Shown here piece by piece: positions 9,533-20,333 of a DNA stretch of 64,000 bases. The notes under the pieces were generated by a model. The model saw only the letters and a program-made list of their open reading frames with translations. It was not told the origin of the DNA and did no database searches. The stretch's first letter is position 1, and every line of letters starts with the position of its first letter. The stretch lies in NCBI RefSeq assembly GCF_902713425.1, contig NC_081246.1, positions 3,355,001-3,419,000 on the forward strand, in the 5' to 3' direction. The DNA is from Acipenser ruthenus (lineage: Eukaryota; Chordata; Actinopteri; Acipenseriformes; Acipenseridae). The position numbers and the translations under genes are program-made.

Positions 9533-12500
9533 CTGCTTTAGAAGCGCAGGAAACAGAAGCCAAGGTTACTGCACAGCATTGAATCACAGCCACTTTCCTG
9601 CAAGGCTTCACCTCACAGCCATCACTGTTAACAATTAGAACATTGAATAGCAAGAAAGATGATAAACTCTTAATCCTTCACAAAACAATTGCAATTCTTA
9701 TATAAACTGTATTTTTGACATTCTACTCACATGCTGTGCTGCTCGTGGACGGCATCGCTCCTTCCTCCTTTCCATCTGCAGCTCTTTCCTGAGGGGGGTG
9801 ATGTTTCCTCTGAATGGACCCCAGCACAGTGCCCTCTTCTCCAACACTAGAACCAGTGTCTTCAGAGACAGGCTGATTGGGTTTCATGCAGATCTGTTCA
9901 GGAGGACAATCCTCACAGCGGCCAGATTCCATCTTAACTATATTCTCCTCCAGTGTATTGACTTTATTTTCTTCACTAACTTCCTCTGTGATGTGATCAC
10001 ACTCCAAATCTACAGCCTCCTCTTTAATGTGGACAGGTTCAAGTTCAGGGATCTCTTTACTTTCTACAATTGTCAGGTCTGTAATCTCCATTATTCTTCC
10101 ACACCACTCCTGATCACAGATTTCCTCTTTTGTGTAAACAGCTTCTATCACTGGACCCTCCTCTGCTTCACTGAAAGCATGTCTCTCTCCAGAATCTGCG
10201 TGAAACAAAATTATACATGCTTTAAACTCTCACTGTACAAATAAATACAATCATGTAATTCTGTGGAGTTTATAACTGTATGAAATAACACATCATGGAT
10301 ATTCATGCCAGAGAGAGTCGTGTTCAGATCCAGTTTCAAACGAGTCCCGTCAGTTACCTGGATATTACAAATCAGAATTTGGCCTGTGAATTGAAAATAT
10401 GGGAACAAAAAAAAATTAAATGATATATATATACACACTCACTCACACTGAGCATCAAAAGAAACGTATCCCTTATATTTGTATAAAATTCACTAGATGT
10501 GATTGAAAAACGACAAACCCTGCAGTGACTTTTTATGGTGCTGATTAACAATTGACATCACGAAGATGCTGCAAAATGATCTGTCGATCTCGGGCAGGTG
10601 TTGTGACTCTTGCTCTCCCAGTTGGTGGCGCTGTTATTGACAGAGTGTGTCTGGTTATACCGTCTTGCCAGGTTTGAAAGCACTGGCAGCGTGAGCACCC
10701 AAGATGGCGAGCCAAAGGCATATTGTTTTTTTTCTGTGATTTTCTTAATTGCTTTTACTCAAGCTTGCAATTCAACACCTGAAATCGCTCCATATCCAGT
10801 GTCCAATCAACTGTCTCACTAATTAGGTGATTAAGTGCATCTGCTTCAGTCACAGTCACTCAAGCGTGTCGTGGTCATGGATGAATGATCGAGGGATTAA
10901 AAAGAAACAAAAAAACATGTTGTCAATGTCCATCATTTATATACCTTATTTTTTTCGAAAATAAGAACATAAGAAAGTTTCCAAATGAGAGGAGGCCATT
11001 CAGCCCATCTTGCTCGTTTGGTTGTTAGTAGCTTATTGATCCCCAGAATCTCATCAAGCAGCTTCTTGAAGGATCCCAGGGTGATGGCTTCAACAACATT
11101 ACTGGGGAGATGGTTCCAGACCCTCACAATTCTCTGTGTAAAAAAGTGCCTCCTATTTTCTGTTCTGAATGGCCCTTTATCTAATCTCCATTTGTGACCC
11201 CTGGACCTTGTTTCTTTTTTCAGGTCAAAGAAGTCCCCTGGGTCGACACTGTCTATACCTTTTAGGATTTTGAATGTTTGAATCAGATCACCGCGTAGTC
11301 TTCTTTGTTCAAGACTGAATAGATTAAATTCTTTTAGCCTGTCTGCATACGACATGCCTTTTAAACCCGGGATAATTCTGGTTGCTCTTCTTTGCACTCT
11401 TTCTAGAGCAGCAATATCCTTTTTGTAACGAGGTGACCAGAACTGAACACAATATTCTAGGTGAGGTCTTACTAATGCATTGTAGAGTTTTAACATTACT
11501 TCCCGTGATTTAAATTGAATGTGTTATAATAGTGATAAGTTTATTTTGTTGTTAATGAATTTTATATATATATATATATATAAAAAATAAAAGCAAAAAC
11601 AGTGGTTTTTTTTCCAAACCTCTTTGTAGATTTCCTCCTACAGAAGGAAACAAACACTAGGGACTGAAACCCTTCTAGTCAACTGCAGACATCCACATTT
11701 GAATTTCCTTCAGCCTCCCGCATTGTGAACACCTCTACCCAACCTTTTTCTTTTTCTAAATTTCCAACCGCCCAAATGAAAAAGTTTCTAAAATGTAAAC
11801 AGGCATGCTGCGCATTTGGATAAGCCTCTGACGTAGTAGGACAAGGGACGCATCTCTCCCAGGAGGCAGAGCGCGTGGGGCATTTGGCATTCTACATTAT
11901 TATTATTATTATTATTAGTTTATTTAGCAGTCACCTTTATCCAAGGCGACTTACAGAGACTAGAGTGTGTGAACTATGCATCAGCTGCAGAGTCACTTAC
12001 AACTACGTCTCACCCGAAAGACGGAGCACAAGGAGGTTAAGTGACTTGCTCAGGGTCACACAATGAGTCAGTGACTGAGGTGGGATTTGAACCGGGGACC
12101 TCCTGGTTACAAGCCCTTTAATTTAAACACTGGACCACACAGCCTCCTATGTGGCTACATTATCAGGAAGCTGCTTGCGTGAGAAAACACGTCCGGGGCA
12201 TATTATTATTATTACTACTACTACTACCACAAATGATAATCACATATTTATGTATTAATGTATCTGGAAACACAGACAAAGCAAGTATGTTTCACGTTCT
12301 TAAGCAAACCGGCAACCAAACTAAAGAACGTCAGCTTTCTTCTACGTGTTTAATTTCCGGTTACTTTTCATAATGATGTGGGCAACTCGATACAACTTTA
12401 ACAAAACAGCACACGTTTATTATTAAATAGTTGGCTTTAGTTACAGCTTTGCTAGCACGCTTCTCTCAGTTATTTTTCGTCCTCTCTAAACACTTTACTT

Positions 12501-13365
12501 GTGGCGTTACGACTCTCTGTTCCGTCCACAGCTGCGCCCCAATACAGAACAAATCTCAAAACAATATCTATATTTGACACACTTATGTTCCTCCTTACCG
12601 CTCTGTCAAAAAAAAAAAAAAATCTACAGCGTCACGTGAGCCAAAATGGACCTATTCTGTAACGGATTAAAAAAAACAGTTATCCTAATGTTAAAATTGG
12701 TATGTTAGTGTTGTATTGTTATTTCATTTGTAATACACACAGTACATGGCGCTGTAGATTTTGTGACTAGAATGGAGAGGGTCTGAGGACGATCGGGTAT
12801 GCTGTACTCGAGAAAGCCTCCCCTTCATAAAACAGCAAAATAACATGCAGATTTTGTCAAATGTCCCAAACAAACGGCGACCTCACTGTGGCCCCAATTC
12901 TGCTGGGGGTCCCTAAGCTATAGCGTTATCTGCGTGTAGATCAACCCGGCCCTGGGTAGCGGTGTATTTAATTGCATTTTTTTTAATGACTGGAAGGCAT
13001 ACAAGAACCATAACATTATTAAACTCACCTTGAACTCTGATGAATAATCCCTGGTTCTCGTTCCTCTGAAAGTCTTGTTCATTGCAGTCGGGGTTCATGT
13101 TTCTGAGAGGTTGTTTAATGTCTGCATCTGCAGCGTTCATGCATTCCCGCACTGCTTTCAACTCGCTCTCTGATATTTCCAATCTCAGCTTCAGACTTTC
13201 ATTCTCTTTCTCCTTTCCAGCCATTTCCATTCGGAATTCAGTGAATTTGCCGCCGACAACTTTTGTGATTTGGCACAAGACGGTGTCTACAGCCGCTTTC
13301 ACTGCGTGCTCGATGGTAGAGGCGAGCTCGTCTTGAAAGAACGACACGGAGACACTGACGTCCAT
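8346..13365 (-). CDS. ZN2: 11-finger C2H2 zinc-finger protein
   Basis: Exons 13365-13029, 10195-9731 and 9532-8346 predict 662 aa. It has the N-terminal coiled coil, the acidic exon 2 and 11 C2H2 fingers. Fingers 4, 6 and 7 are followed by STGKP, STDKL and STDKP linkers and most others by TGEKP. The first finger keeps its Cys and His ligands (HQCSH). Translation stops at a TAG where the linker before the next finger should be, leaving two degraded fingers outside the frame. Fingers 7-9 (SQKQGLQ, NLKTLLQ, NQKGNLQ) match ZN6 fingers 7-9 in order, and both genes share the same Tc1 and LINE insertions in intron 1, so ZN2 and ZN6 are close relatives. It is likely a nuclear DNA-binding repressor or activator; its target is unknown. 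Confidence 0.8.
9731..10195 (-). CDS. ZN2 exon 2, acidic region
   Basis: 465 bp, phase 1 at both ends, with VHIKEE, DHITEEV and QRKHHPPQERA segments. No stop in frame. Confidence 0.85.
10440..10930 (-). mobile_element. Tc1-like remnant in ZN2 intron 1
   Basis: Same element as at 3150-3735, shorter here (the segment holding the MLEAGL helix is lost). Its outer CACTGAGCATC end is at about 10446. Confidence 0.6.
10955..11512 (-). mobile_element. CR1/L2-clade LINE fragment in ZN2 intron 1
   Basis: The minus-strand frame 10933-11496 reads [15 protein letters not shown] onward as in the ZN1 copy, but everything upstream of the ACTTCCCGTGATTTAAATT point has been deleted and joined to the flank. 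Confidence 0.8.
11513..11892. other. ZN2 intron 1 spacer
   Basis: A (TA)n run at about 11563-11582 and sequence shared with ZN1, ZN6 and ZN9. No gene was seen. Confidence 0.4.
11893..12148 (-). mobile_element. tRNA-derived SINE (type A) in ZN2 intron 1
   Basis: Orthologous to the ZN1 intron copy: same tail, same TTTATCCAAGGCGACTTACA, and B box near 12085. It therefore predates the duplication. Confidence 0.85.
13029..13365 (-). CDS. ZN2 exon 1, coiled-coil module
   Basis: 337 bp, ATG to GTGAGT donor. It encodes MDVSVSVSFFQDELAST, with FRMEM where other copies have FQMEM. Confidence 0.85.
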
Positions 13366-13546
13366 CTTCACTGACTGTTAGCTTGAGACTGATATCCTTT
13401 CTGTATTCACGCTTTTATTATGAATAATATTGGGAGCCTCTCTTTGTTATTCAGTCAGCACTTGACTTATTTAGCAAGTTTCTCTGCTGCTGCAGCTCAA
13501 CAACCCCACGCAGTCCCACACACACAATGTAAACAAACCCGCACAC

Positions 13547-13613
13547 ACTTCCGCTTCCTCCCTGCTCCCATGGAGACGAGCGCGTCGTGACGTCACGTTA
13601 GCGGATTGGCGCC
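13547..13613 (-). promoter_or_regulatory. ZN2 promoter: CCAAT, CRE and ETS sites
   Basis: CRE TGACGTCA at 13588-13595, CCAAT (ATTGG on plus) at 13605-13609, ETS-type GGAAGCGGAAGT near 13548-13559. Spacing is as in ZN1. Confidence 0.7.
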
Positions 13614-13921
13614 TCCTGCTGGAAGCACCCGGATGGAAGCTGACGGCAATGGATTCCTTGACCAGGGTGACCAGACGCCCCGGTAAAGCCGGGCTTGGCA
13701 GTTTTCAGACTTCATGTTTTTGTCCCGGTCAGAAACAGTAACATTATCTTCCCGGTTTTGTTATTTTGTACTCACATTGCTTATAAGTACACAACTGTAG
13801 CGATGTGCTGAGCAAGTTCACAGCAGAGTGATTTTATTATACAATCAATCGTGTGAATCACTTGTTTTCTGATTATGTGTTTAATAATTGATATTCTGTT
13901 TAACGTCCTGGACCATGGCTA

Positions 13922-13976
13922 AGTATTTATTTAATTAATTAATTAATTAATTAATTAATTAATTAATTAATTAATT
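13922..13976. repeat. (ATTA)n microsatellite
   Basis: About 12 tandem TTAA/ATTA units. The other copies of this flank have only a few TTTA units at the same place, so this is a local expansion. Confidence 0.85.
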
Positions 13977-13989
13977 GTATCTTGCTAGT

Positions 13990-16900
13990 GTCACAAGATG
14001 TTCCTAAAATATACCTTCAATCAAGGCGGGATTAACCCATAATTAACTCTGACACCTTTGTAGTGAACATATGGCTCCCTCAATTTCCATGTTAAATGAA
14101 CACATTGGAAAGTGTTAAGAAATTCACCCTGCTAGAGAGTAAAGTTTTCAACACTGTAGGAGTTTAAATGTCATCTCATTCAGTGTAAGTTTAACTATAT
14201 TGTGGTGTAAGTGTAAATGTCACACTGCTATTTAGTAATTTTAACTCACTCATAAATATTCAGCTTCATAGAATAAATACTATGCTACAGGAATACTTGT
14301 AAGACAAAGCAGTAATTAAATACACTTCATACAAATTCTAAAAAGGGATCCAGACACATGACTCTATTAAATTAAAGCATTTATTTCACAAAATACACCT
14401 TTTGGACACCAAGTACAGTTTATAATTTTTGGATGTCAGTTACTTTTAGACAACAGTGTTCATCCACAAGAATAACTGCTGGTAAAGGAAAAAAAAAGTA
14501 CACTTGAATATCATTTTACAAATCAAAATGTCCTCACTGCCATCCTGGGTTATTTTGTACTATTTCTTAGCCCAACTTGTAATTCACACAAATGCATTTA
14601 ACTCCAGAACATGACATTGTGTTACTGTTTCACTTTAACTCGGGAGATTTTGATATCACAGCCAAAAGTTTGTGTCCACAGTGAGTGGTTTGGTTGCCTT
14701 TGGATCTCATATTTTGGACGTTCTTTGTGAACACACTTTTGGCTGCGATTTCTAAATCTCCTCAATTCAATGGAAGCAGTGACAAACCTGCACCTTCTGT
14801 GGAAGGAGTGATATTTACATCTTCCTTTATATCTCCATATTTATAGAAATTCCCATTGCATAACCAGCCCTCAAAGTGCCATGATACTTATTTCAATTCC
14901 AAAACTATAGAACTTCAAATCAAAATACAATGTTGTGGTTGGCATCTACATTAAATAACTCACTGGAACCGCATGTAAATCAGGTTCTTCAAAGCCATAT
15001 GAAGTCTGAAGATCAAATGGAACGTTTTTCCATGTTCCTCTCGCATGAAATGAATGAAGATGTTCTACAAAACAATCTGTTTCAAATTCAGATGCCGCTA
15101 AAAAATAGTGTTCAGCTTCTCGAACAATTCCAGTTATTTTACTAAATACCAGAATTTCGTCTTCTATTTTTATACAAATCAGACGGCCGGTCCGATATTC
15201 AGTTCCTGAGTATCTAATCCTAGAAGTAATATTAATGTCACAATCCAAACCACCTTGCAGTTTTTCCGCTATAATTTCACAGTCAGGAAAATCATTTAAA
15301 GCTCGTGTTTTAAGAGGTCCACATTCAATAGTCTTTATTGATAAAGACTCCCAGTGGCATGCTGTAGCTATTTGGTGTTTTTGGGCCAGTGATTTGGTAA
15401 TAGTTTTGAAATTCTTGACACTGTTTTTAATAAACTTGTGCTTTGCCTCAAATCTCATTGCCCAGAAATGCAATAATGGACCTATTTTTCTGATGCATCT
15501 GGGATAATGGATCATGAAATGGTGCTTTGGAATCGAATTGCATTGTGGGTATAGCTCTCTGAAAAGCTTATGATGTTCTGCAATTAGGTGCTTGAGATAC
15601 ACTGTCATACCCTCAGTAATCACTGGTGAAAAAACAATATTGAAAATATTTAACAACATCAGAAGCAAGCTCCGATTTTTGTTTCCCTCATTTACAATGT
15701 CTCCAAATATTAGAGGAATATTTTTAATTAAGCAGAATGTTTGAATATTATTATATATTTCTTAGCAGACGCCCTTAACCAAGGTGACTTACAATTGTTA
15801 CAAGATATCACCTTATTTTTACATTCAATTACCCATTTATACAGTTGGGTTTTTACTGAGGCAATCTAGGTAAAGTACCTTGCTCAAGGGTACAGCAGCA
15901 GTGTCCCCCCACCTGGGACTGAACCCACGACCCTCCGGTCAAGAGTCCAGAGCCCTAACCACTACTCCACACTGCTGCCTGCATCGCATTGAGCTCTATC
16001 CCATTGCCAGACTGCTCTAGATTGAACCTTGGACGATTCTTTCTCTCCAACAAACCATAATTCTAAGAGTGAATTCTATCAATGATGTCATGCTTGGAGA
16101 TGACACTGTCAGAGAGAGAGCCAAAAAGCAACTTCATTTCATACTGGGGGACGCCTTCGAGGACATCGCACATAATATCAAAAGCAAAATGATCAGAAAT
16201 GTGAAAGAAACTGTAAGTCATTCAGCAAACAATATCGCTTCATTCCAAAGGAGGAGGGTCATGTAGGGTCTGCTAACAGATCATTGCAATGCTGTTCATG
16301 CAAAACTCTGTCACGTAATATGATATTAGAATCATCGTCGCTGAATACTGACTGAGACGCATTCTTATCAATCAAGCAGAGTCTACAGAAAAAAACTGAA
16401 CTGAAAGATTCCCTGAACCCCAGAAGTGTGTGCACCCCCAAGGTATCTCCTGTGACCTGAGCAACTGTACCATCAATTGGTTATTCAGAAAAATGAACTT
16501 TAATTCCAGTACTTACAAAATGTTTTTAATCATCAACGTGAGGTTGTAGTATAGCATTAAACCCATACTTTTTAATATCTTCTGTGTGGAACAGTGAAAC
16601 AAGGTGAATATTCATTAGTGCTGAATTTACCTTTGGTGAAAGATTTCTAAGAATAAAATATAAGCTTCCAATTTGATGTATCCCTTGCTTGGATCCTAAT
16701 GGGTTTGCAGTTTCAAAGTCATCCTAGTAAAGTTGTATTTGAAATGCATTTCTATGCCGAGAGAAAAGTGGATGATTTCAATAGCAGCTGCCGTCACCAA
16801 AAATCTTTATAAACCGCGTTTTGTTCACAGGGTTGTACAATAGGATTACAAATGTCTGGAATCCTAAATATAAACTTTAAAGTTTCTAACAATGGAATAT

Positions 16901-17080
16901 AAATACACTTGTCAGTTACAGGATCGTGATCATATGTGCCTGCATCCCGGTTTCTTCTGCTGTCAAATCTTACTCCTAGAGGGACCTCAACAGACTCCAC
17001 TACACCTCGTTTTTCACTGAAATGTTTTTTCCATTTAGCTTCAGTATTAATGTTTGTAAATGGATTTTCAAAGCTGTCGG
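13990..17080 (-). mobile_element. CACTA-like (Tnp2-like) DNA transposon relic between ZN2 and ZN3
   Basis: Minus-strand transposase-like frames run in order: GVRFDSRRNRD...CEQNAVYKDFW (17000-16794), a segment with DDFETANPLGSKQGIHQIG near 16720-16660, GVHTLLGFRESFSSVFFCRLC (16441-16259), then after a SINE a 240-aa frame (15668-14946) with ITEGMTVYLKHLIAEHHK and HFMIHYPR...FWAMRFEAKH. The DDFE-PLGS and HYPR-MRFEAKH blocks recall Tnp2-type CACTA/EnSpm transposases, but I am not certain of the superfamily. Several stops and frame changes separate the blocks, so it is inactive. Its upstream end is joined directly to the ZN3 finger array. The low-coordinate boundary is approximate. Confidence 0.55.
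15747..15980 (-). mobile_element. tRNA-derived SINE (type B) inside the CACTA-like relic
   Basis: The head reads (minus) GGCAGCAGTGTGGAGTAGTGG with an A box, and the B box GGGTTCAGTCCC lies at 15915-15926. The tail again has TAAGTCACCTTGG...GCTAAGAAATA. This family differs from type A in head and body. Confidence 0.85.
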
Positions 17081-17083
17081 TTT

Positions 17084-18354
17084 CTATCCTGTGTGAGTTA
17101 GCTGGTGTTGTTGAAGGTCACATTTCTGATTAAAACCTTTCCCACAATCAGCACAGTGAAACGGTTTATCTGTACTGTGGGTTAGCTGGTGTGATTGAAG
17201 GTTAGATTTCTGATGAAAACTCCTCCCACAGTCAGGACACTCATACGGTTTCTCTCCCGTGTGAATTCGCTGGTGTCTTTGAAGGTTACATTTGTGATTA
17301 AAACGCCTCCCACAGTCAGAACACGGATACGGTTTCTCTCCTGTGTGAATTCGCTGGTGTGTTTGAAGGTTATATTTCTGTTTAAAAGTCTTCCCACAAT
17401 CAGCACATTGAAACGGTTTCTCTCCTGCGTGAATTCGCTGGTGTTGTTGAAGGTCACATCTCTGATTAAAACTCTTCCCACAATCAACACATTGAAACGG
17501 TTTCTCTCCCTTGTGAATTCGCTGGTGTGCTTCAAGTAAAGTTTTATGATTAAAACCTTTCCCACAATCAGCACAGTTAAATGGTTTATCTGTACTGTGA
17601 GTTCGCTGGTGTCTTTGAAGATCACCTTTCTGATTAAAACTCCTCCCACAATCTGCACAGTGAAACGGTTTCTCTCCCTTGTGAATTCGCTGGTGTGTTT
17701 GAAGGTTACCTTTGTGATTAAAACGCCTTCCACAGTCAGAACACTGATACGGTTTCTCTCCTGTGTGAATTCGCTGGTGTTTTTGAAGAGGACCTTTCTG
17801 ATTAAAACTCTTCCCACAATCAGCACAGTGAAACAGTTTATCTGTACTGTGGGTTAGCTGGTGTTTTTGAAGATAACCTTTCTGATTAAAACGCCTCCCA
17901 CAATCAGCACAGTGAAATGGTTTCTCTCCCTTGTGAATTCGCTGGTGTGTTTGAAGGTTACCTTTGTGATTAAAACGCCTCCCACAGTCAGAACACTGAA
18001 ACGGTTTCTCCCCCGTGTGAATACGCTGGTGTCTTTTCAGCTTTCCCCGGTCACTGAAATTGGTGCCACATACAGTACAGTGATAAAAGATCTGCTCTGA
18101 AGGAATCTGCTGGGGAGTTTGTAGGGAAATGAAGTTGCCCTGGGTTGCAGAACTGTCGGGATGTGGAGTCGCTGTATATCCCACAGGAAGTGGTCGGCTA
18201 TCTTGTGCAGAAAGATTCTGAGCCGAGCGAGTTCTCAGTTTCTTCACATATTCATCTTGGGGTGTCGACTCTCTGTGTTTCTGATTACGCTGCAGTTTCC
18301 CATCAGAAGAGATTTTATTCTGGGGTGCTGGAGTGGAGGTGCGTCTTCCTAGAT
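17084..18354 (-). CDS. ZN3 exon 3, 12 zinc fingers
   Basis: Helix residues include HKGNLQT (twice, fingers 2 and 5), QKGPLQK, HKTLLEA, QRCDLQQ, QKYNLQT, HKCNLQR, QKSNLQS and QKCDLQQ. Finger 1 has CTVCGTNF. Confidence 0.87.
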
Positions 18355-20086
18355 CTGCTTTAGAAGCGCAGGAAACAGAAGCCAAGGTTACTGCACAGCA
18401 TTGAATCACAACCACTTTCCTGCAAGGCTTCACCTCACAGCCATCACTGTTAACAATTAGAACATTGAAAAGCAAGACAAATTATAAAACTCTTAATCCT
18501 TCACAAAACAATTGCAATTCTTATATAAACTGTATTTTTGACATTCTACTCACATGCTGTGCTGCTTGTGGACGGCATCGCTCCTTCCTCCTTTCCATCT
18601 GCAGCTCTTTCCTGAAGGGGGTGATGTTTCCTCTGAATGGACCCCAGCACAGTGCCCTCTTCTCCAACACTAGAACCAGTGTCTTCAGAGACAGGCTGAT
18701 TGGGTTTCATGCAGATCTGTTCAGGAGGACAATCCTCACAGCGGCTAGATTCCAGCTTAACTATATTCTCCTCCAGTGTATCAACTTTATTTTCTTTACT
18801 AACTTCCTCTGTGATGTGATCACACTCCAGCTCTACGGCCTCCTCTTTAATGTGGACAGGTTCAAGTTCAGGGATCTCTTTACTTTCTACAATTGTCAGG
18901 TCTGTAATCTCCATTATTCTTCCACACCACTCCTGATCACAGATTTCCTCTTTTGTGTAAACAGCTTCTATCACTGGCCCCTCCTCTGCTTCACTGAAAG
19001 CACGTCTCTCTCCAGAATCTGAGTGAAACAAAATTATACATTTATTTGTACAAATAAATACAATCATGTAATTCTGTGGAGGTTATAACTGTATGAAATA
19101 ACACATCATGGATATTCATCCCATAGATAGACAGTTACCTGGATACTGCACATCAGAATTTGGCCTGCGAGTAATCATTTGGTTATTTATTTAGCAGACG
19201 CCTTTATCCAAGGCAACTTACAGAGACTAGGGTGTGTGAACTATGCATCAGCTGCAGAGTCACTTACAACTACGTCTCACCCGAAAGACGGAGCACAAGG
19301 AGGTTAAGAGACTTGCTCAGGGTCGCACAATGAGTCAGTGGCTGAGGTGGGATTTGAACCGGGGACCTCCTGGTTACAAGCCCTTTTCTTTAACCACTGG
19401 ACCACACAGCCTCCGTGTTGAAAGTTGAAAATGTGTAAAATATGGTTTCTTTTTAATTATATATCTATTCCACCCACCCCCAAAATAATTGAAACATGAT
19501 TACTTGTTTGTGGGATTCTAAACAGCTACTGTATCATAAATGAAGCACGTAGCGTTTTAACCACGCTGCTAACATGCGTGCTGACGTAAAAGCGTTCTCA
19601 CGGTGTAAATATTATGGGATGAACGGCGCCTTCTTAAGTATTAACGTTTTGACGCTCCTATATTACGTACAGTACAATAACCGTGTATTTAATTATATAT
19701 TTTTATTTACAATGACTGCATACAAGAACCATAACATTATTAAACTCACCTTGAACTCTGATGAATAATCCCTGGTTCTCGTTCCTCTGAAAGTCTTGTT
19801 CATTGCAGTCGGGGTTCATGTTTCTGAGAGGTTGTTTAATGTCTGCATCTGCAGCGTTCATGCATTCCCGCACTGCTTTCAACTCGCTCTCTGATATTTC
19901 CAATCTCAGCTTCAGACTTTCATTCTCTTTCTCCTTTCCAGCCATTTCCATTTGGAATTCAGTGAATTTGCCGCCGACAACTTTTGTGATTTGGCACAAG
20001 ACGGTGTCTACAGCCGCTTTCACTGCGTGCTCGATGGTAGAGGCGAGCTCGTCTTGAAGGAACGACACGGAGACGCTGACGTCCAT
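17084..20086 (-). CDS. ZN3: 12-finger C2H2 zinc-finger protein
   Basis: Best reference copy of the family. Exons 20086-19750, 19018-18554 and 18354-17084 predict 690 aa. Residues 1-112 form a mostly helical, Glu/Lys/Leu-rich module (EKENESLKLRLEISESELKAV), a likely dimerising coiled coil of the sort found in fish zinc-finger families. No KRAB, SCAN or BTB motif was seen. Exon 2 adds about 155 acidic residues with EWCGRIMEIT and VHIKEE; IKEE fits a SUMO-acceptor consensus. Exon 3 begins LGRRTSTPAPQNKIS and carries 12 intact fingers of the CX2CX12HX3H type joined by TGEKP, KGEKP or STDKP linkers. The frame ends HTG-TAG inside what would be the next linker, and CACTA-like DNA begins six bases later. 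Ginger copy 1 is inserted just upstream of the promoter. Predicted role: nuclear DNA-binding regulator, target unknown. Confidence 0.85.
18554..19018 (-). CDS. ZN3 exon 2, acidic region
   Basis: 465 bp, phase 1. The acceptor here is TTTCACTCAG rather than TTTCACGCAG, still a good site. KLESSR replaces KMESSR. Confidence 0.85.
19181..19414 (-). mobile_element. tRNA-derived SINE (type A) in ZN3 intron 1
   Basis: It lies at a different place from the ZN1/ZN2 intron copies, next to the GAATTTGGCCTGC segment, so it is an independent insertion or marks a rearranged intron. B box near 19350. Confidence 0.85.
19415..19749. other. ZN3 intron 1, donor side
   Basis: Unique sequence to about 19690 (AGCTACTGTATCATAAATGAAGCACG, resembling 54200-54240 of ZN7), then the intron start common to all copies. 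No other feature was seen. Confidence 0.4.
19750..20086 (-). CDS. ZN3 exon 1, coiled-coil module
   Basis: 337 bp, ATG to GTGAGT. It has FLQDELAST where most copies have FFQDELAST, a change shared with ZN9. Confidence 0.87.
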
Positions 20087-20267
20087 CTTCACTGACTGTT
20101 AGCTTGAGACTGATATCCTTTCTGTATTCACGCTTTTATTATGAATAATATTGGGAGCCTCTCTTTGTTATTCAGTCAGCACTTGACTTATTGAGCAAGT
20201 TTCTCTGCTGCTGCAGCTCAACAACCCCACGCAGTCCCACACAAACAATGTAAACAAACCCGCACAC

Positions 20268-20333
20268 ACTTCCGCTTCCTCCCTGCTCCCATGGAGACGA
20301 GCGCGTCGTGACGTCACGTTAGCGGATTGGCGC
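20268..20333 (-). promoter_or_regulatory. ZN3 promoter: CCAAT, CRE and ETS sites
   Basis: CRE 20309-20316, CCAAT (ATTGG) 20326-20330, ETS-type site near 20269-20280. A Ginger terminus begins at 20368, only about 40 bp upstream of the CCAAT box. Confidence 0.7.

Noticed and set aside
9600-9653. Starting exon 3 at the frame start MLFNVLIVNSDG
   Set aside because: The upstream acceptor does not keep phase with exon 2, while the AAAGCAG acceptor downstream does in every copy. The first residues are probably intronic.
9798-10244. Plus-strand frames opposite exon 2 (MMFPLNGPQHSALFSNTRTSV...) in every unit
   Set aside because: Pure antisense shadows of exon 2; conserved only because exon 2 is conserved.
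17182-17826. Second minus-strand frame through the fingers (IVGRVLIRK...TSEFTQERN)
   Set aside because: A +1 reading of the repeated finger DNA; the C2H2 frame explains the sequence.
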